Source: an uncultured bacterium
GTDB taxonomy: Bacteria; Armatimonadota; UBA5829; DSUL01
NCBI GenBank assembly: GCA_937967775.1
Contig: CALCJH010000139.1
Coordinates: 1-7,237 of the forward strand
Direction of reading: 5' to 3'
Length of the DNA: 7,237 nt
The notes beneath the pieces are model-generated. The model searched no databases. It saw only the letters and a program-made list of their open reading frames with translations, and was not told the DNA's origin. This document shows positions 5,599 through 7,237 of the stretch, in pieces; the first letter of the stretch is position 1; each line of letters starts with the position of its first letter. A program made the position numbers and the translations under genes.

Positions 5599-7237
5599 TT
5601 AGCCTGCCTCCAGCACCATTCCCCTGGGCGTGCGCTGGAACCCGTGAGATCTCAGGGCGCTCTCCACCGGATGCCCGTGGATCTCAGCGTCACCCCACCT
5701 TTCCACCTCCACGCGTCTGAGAGGCCGAAGAGGCCACGGCGAGCCCAGGATCTCCCGCACGGCAGCCAGACACTTCAGGGCCTCTGCGTCGGTGGTAGCA
5801 GGCACGAGCCTCTTTGCGGCGGATTCCAGTACCAGTGCGGGCTTTCCTCTAAGCACAAAGGCGTAGTTTCCCGGGCGTCGACTGCAGGGAACGGGTGTGA
5901 TGAGCGCCGGGTCGCAGGTGTTCAGGAGCACTGCGACATCATCTTTTGAGGCGCCTTTCAGCGCCTGCGCAGCTTCCGGCAGGGCGAACTGAGCGCCGCC
6001 CAGATCTTCTACGAAGTATCCCCTTTCGATCTCGCCCGCCAGCTCCATCCGTTCCAGCGCGCGGTAGAGGCTCCCCCACGGGGCCGGGATGCCGGCCTGG
6101 TGAGCGATGTCCCGAGCCGCCACTCCGTAGCGCTCCAGCAGCAGACGCGCAAGCAGCTCAAGCGTATCCTCGTCCATTACGGCCGGCGATGCATCCAGCG
6201 CCTGCCAGCGGCCAGGTGCGGTCAGCTTCAACGGAGGGCGCAACCGTTTGAGCTGCTGGTAACGATGGCGAGGAGAGCCGTGCGCCCGCTGAGCCTCCTG
6301 ATGGATGTCCGGCGTCGGCTGGTTTGCGCGCACCGGTGCAAAAGTATCGTGGGTGACCAGACCCGCCCAGGCCAGCTCCATCAACGCCTTCTCGATCTTG
6401 CGTGTGTCCGTTCTGAGCGCAAGTCCCAGATCCACCAGGAAACTTGCGCCGCGTTCGCGCAAACTCGCCAGAACGGAGGCTTCCAAGAAACCGTCCAGCG
6501 GAGCCGCTGGCTCCCCTCCGGGCAGCGGCAGGCGCTCCAGCCCTCTGGGTAGCAGAGCAAGGTCGCCGGGCCTGCCCGTTCCCGGAATACCGCGCCAGAG
6601 CACGAGGCCAGCTCCCAGCAGCCAGTCCAACCATTCGGGATGGTAGTCCTCCACGCGCCGGGCAAGAACCTCCGGTTCCCAGAGCCTCGCGGGCAGACAG
6701 CATCCCGCCAGCTGCTCCAGGATCTCCAGCGTTCCCTCCCTGCCGTGAAGGCGCGCTCCCGGGGCAGCGTGCTGCCACTCCAGGACGAACTGCTGGAAGG
6801 ACTCAAGTGGTACCGGCCGCGCCTCCCTGCGCCTGATCCCGCGGGACATGCGCAGAGCCGCCTCCAGCGCCTCAGGGGTCATCCAGCGGCCTTCCGCCTC
6901 CAGAGCCAGACCCGCACGGCGCGCCTCCTCAAAGCGCGAGCGCGCAAAGTCCTGCGTCAGCCCGTAGCGGGCTGCGAACTCCTCAGGACGGCATCCTGGG
7001 CTTGCCGCGATGTAGCGGGCTGCCGCCCTGTTCCAGAAACCCTCGCTGGCGCCCGGGTCTCGAACGGCTTCGCGCCACTGCGCAGCCTCCTCCGCCAAAA
7101 CGAACCGTTCCTCTCCGCAGATCTCCACCGTAGCCACTGTCCTGGCGGCAATCAACTCCTGCAAGTGGGAAAGATCACCGGCCGCGGAGCGCTCCGCGGC
7201 CTCAGCGGCCGTGAGGTCTCCCAGCCGCCGCAGAGTC
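5599..7237 (-). CDS. lhr: Lhr-family DEAD/H helicase, C-terminal region (5' end outside window)
   Basis: Lhr proteins are large superfamily 2 helicases that act in DNA repair. Bacterial Lhr has a helicase core of roughly 850 residues and a long C-terminal domain; for E. coli Lhr this domain has been reported to have uracil-DNA glycosylase activity. The frame is open to the right edge, so the 545 visible residues are a C-terminal part. The first TTG near 7164 is internal, since the conserved LRRLGDLT lies just before it. Landmarks are LRRLGDLT (visible residues 2-9), VEICGEERFVLAEEAAQWRE (37-56), winged-helix-like stretches around 80-130 and 255-300, and PAPWGSLYRALERMELAGEI (384-403) followed by GYFVEDLGGAQFALPEA (406-422). 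The last pattern is diagnostic of the Lhr C-terminal domain. The motor motifs are beyond the edge, so helicase activity cannot be checked. The protein ends normally with TAA at 5599-5601. Confidence 0.88.
   Translation of the reverse strand, partial: TLRRLGDLTAAEAAERSAAGDLSHLQELIAARTVATVEICGEERFVLAEEAAQWREAVRDPGASEGFWNRAAARYIAASPGCRPEEFAARYGLTQDFARSRFEEARRAGLALEAEGRWMTPEALEAALRMSRGIRRREARPVPLESFQQFVLEWQHAAPGARLHGREGTLEILEQLAGCCLPARLWEPEVLARRVEDYHPEWLDWLLGAGLVLWRGIPGTGRPGDLALLPRGLERLPLPGGEPAAPLDGFLEASVLASLRERGASFLVDLGLALRTDTRKIEKALMELAWAGLVTHDTFAPVRANQPTPDIHQEAQRAHGSPRHRYQQLKRLRPPLKLTAPGRWQALDASPAVMDEDTLELLARLLLERYGVAARDIAHQAGIPAPWGSLYRALERMELAGEIERGYFVEDLGGAQFALPEAAQALKGASKDDVAVLLNTCDPALITPVPCSRRPGNYAFVLRGKPALVLESAAKRLVPATTDAEALKCLAAVREILGSPWPLRPLRRVEVERWGDAEIHGHPVESALRSHGFQRTPRGMVLEAG

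Noticed and set aside
4763..5602. Plus-strand open frame of 279 codons opposite the URO-D-like gene
   Set aside because: It is a shadow of the real minus-strand gene, with proline- and arginine-rich sequence and no family resemblance.
7162..7164. TTG as the start of a 521-residue stand-alone protein
   Set aside because: The frame stays open to the right edge and the upstream codons encode conserved Lhr sequence (LRRLGDLT), so this is an internal codon of a longer gene.

Overview
The window is a GC-rich, gene-dense piece of bacterial chromosome that looks like core genome. There is no tRNA, rRNA, CRISPR array, insertion sequence or phage gene that I can see, and no gene-free stretch longer than about 235 bases. 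Five bacterial families are recognisable, plus one degenerate domain encoded as its own gene. The host cannot be fixed from the sequence alone. High GC together with a PhyH-type dioxygenase, an atypical URO-D-superfamily protein and a long Lhr helicase would suit Armatimonadota or a similar poorly cultured lineage. That assignment is a low-confidence inference.

Layout. Positions 1-1003 (minus strand) hold the N-terminal 334 codons of lepA (elongation factor 4); the gene runs off the left edge. A 235-base divergent region follows. It has a good sigma-70-like promoter for lepA, a plausible weaker promoter for the rightward operon, a perfect 7-bp inverted repeat, and a cluster of GGTCC pentamers ending in a 10-bp palindrome at the expected rightward start site. 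Positions 1239-4538 (plus strand) form a tight three-gene operon. It encodes a phytanoyl-CoA dioxygenase-like Fe(II)/2-oxoglutarate enzyme, then the OB-fold and membrane channel part of ComEC, then a separate gene that overlaps comEC by four bases (GTGA). The third gene encodes one membrane helix plus a metallo-beta-lactamase-like domain, the piece that normally forms the C-terminus of ComEC.

On the minus strand, positions 5599-7237 hold the C-terminal 545 codons of a large Lhr-type helicase, whose motor domains lie beyond the right edge. Forty-seven bases downstream is a 350-residue URO-D-superfamily protein (4499-5551). Its 3' end overlaps the end of the rightward operon by 40 bases, so the two transcription units converge inside coding sequence.

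Functionally, LepA acts on ribosomes, ComEC would move transforming DNA across the inner membrane, and Lhr acts in DNA repair. The dioxygenase and the URO-D-like protein have no identifiable substrate here. The most striking point is the detached ComEC C-terminal domain. Its fold landmarks persist in order, but essentially all metal-binding residues of the metallo-beta-lactamase nuclease are gone. This suggests a pseudoenzyme partner of the DNA channel rather than an active nuclease.
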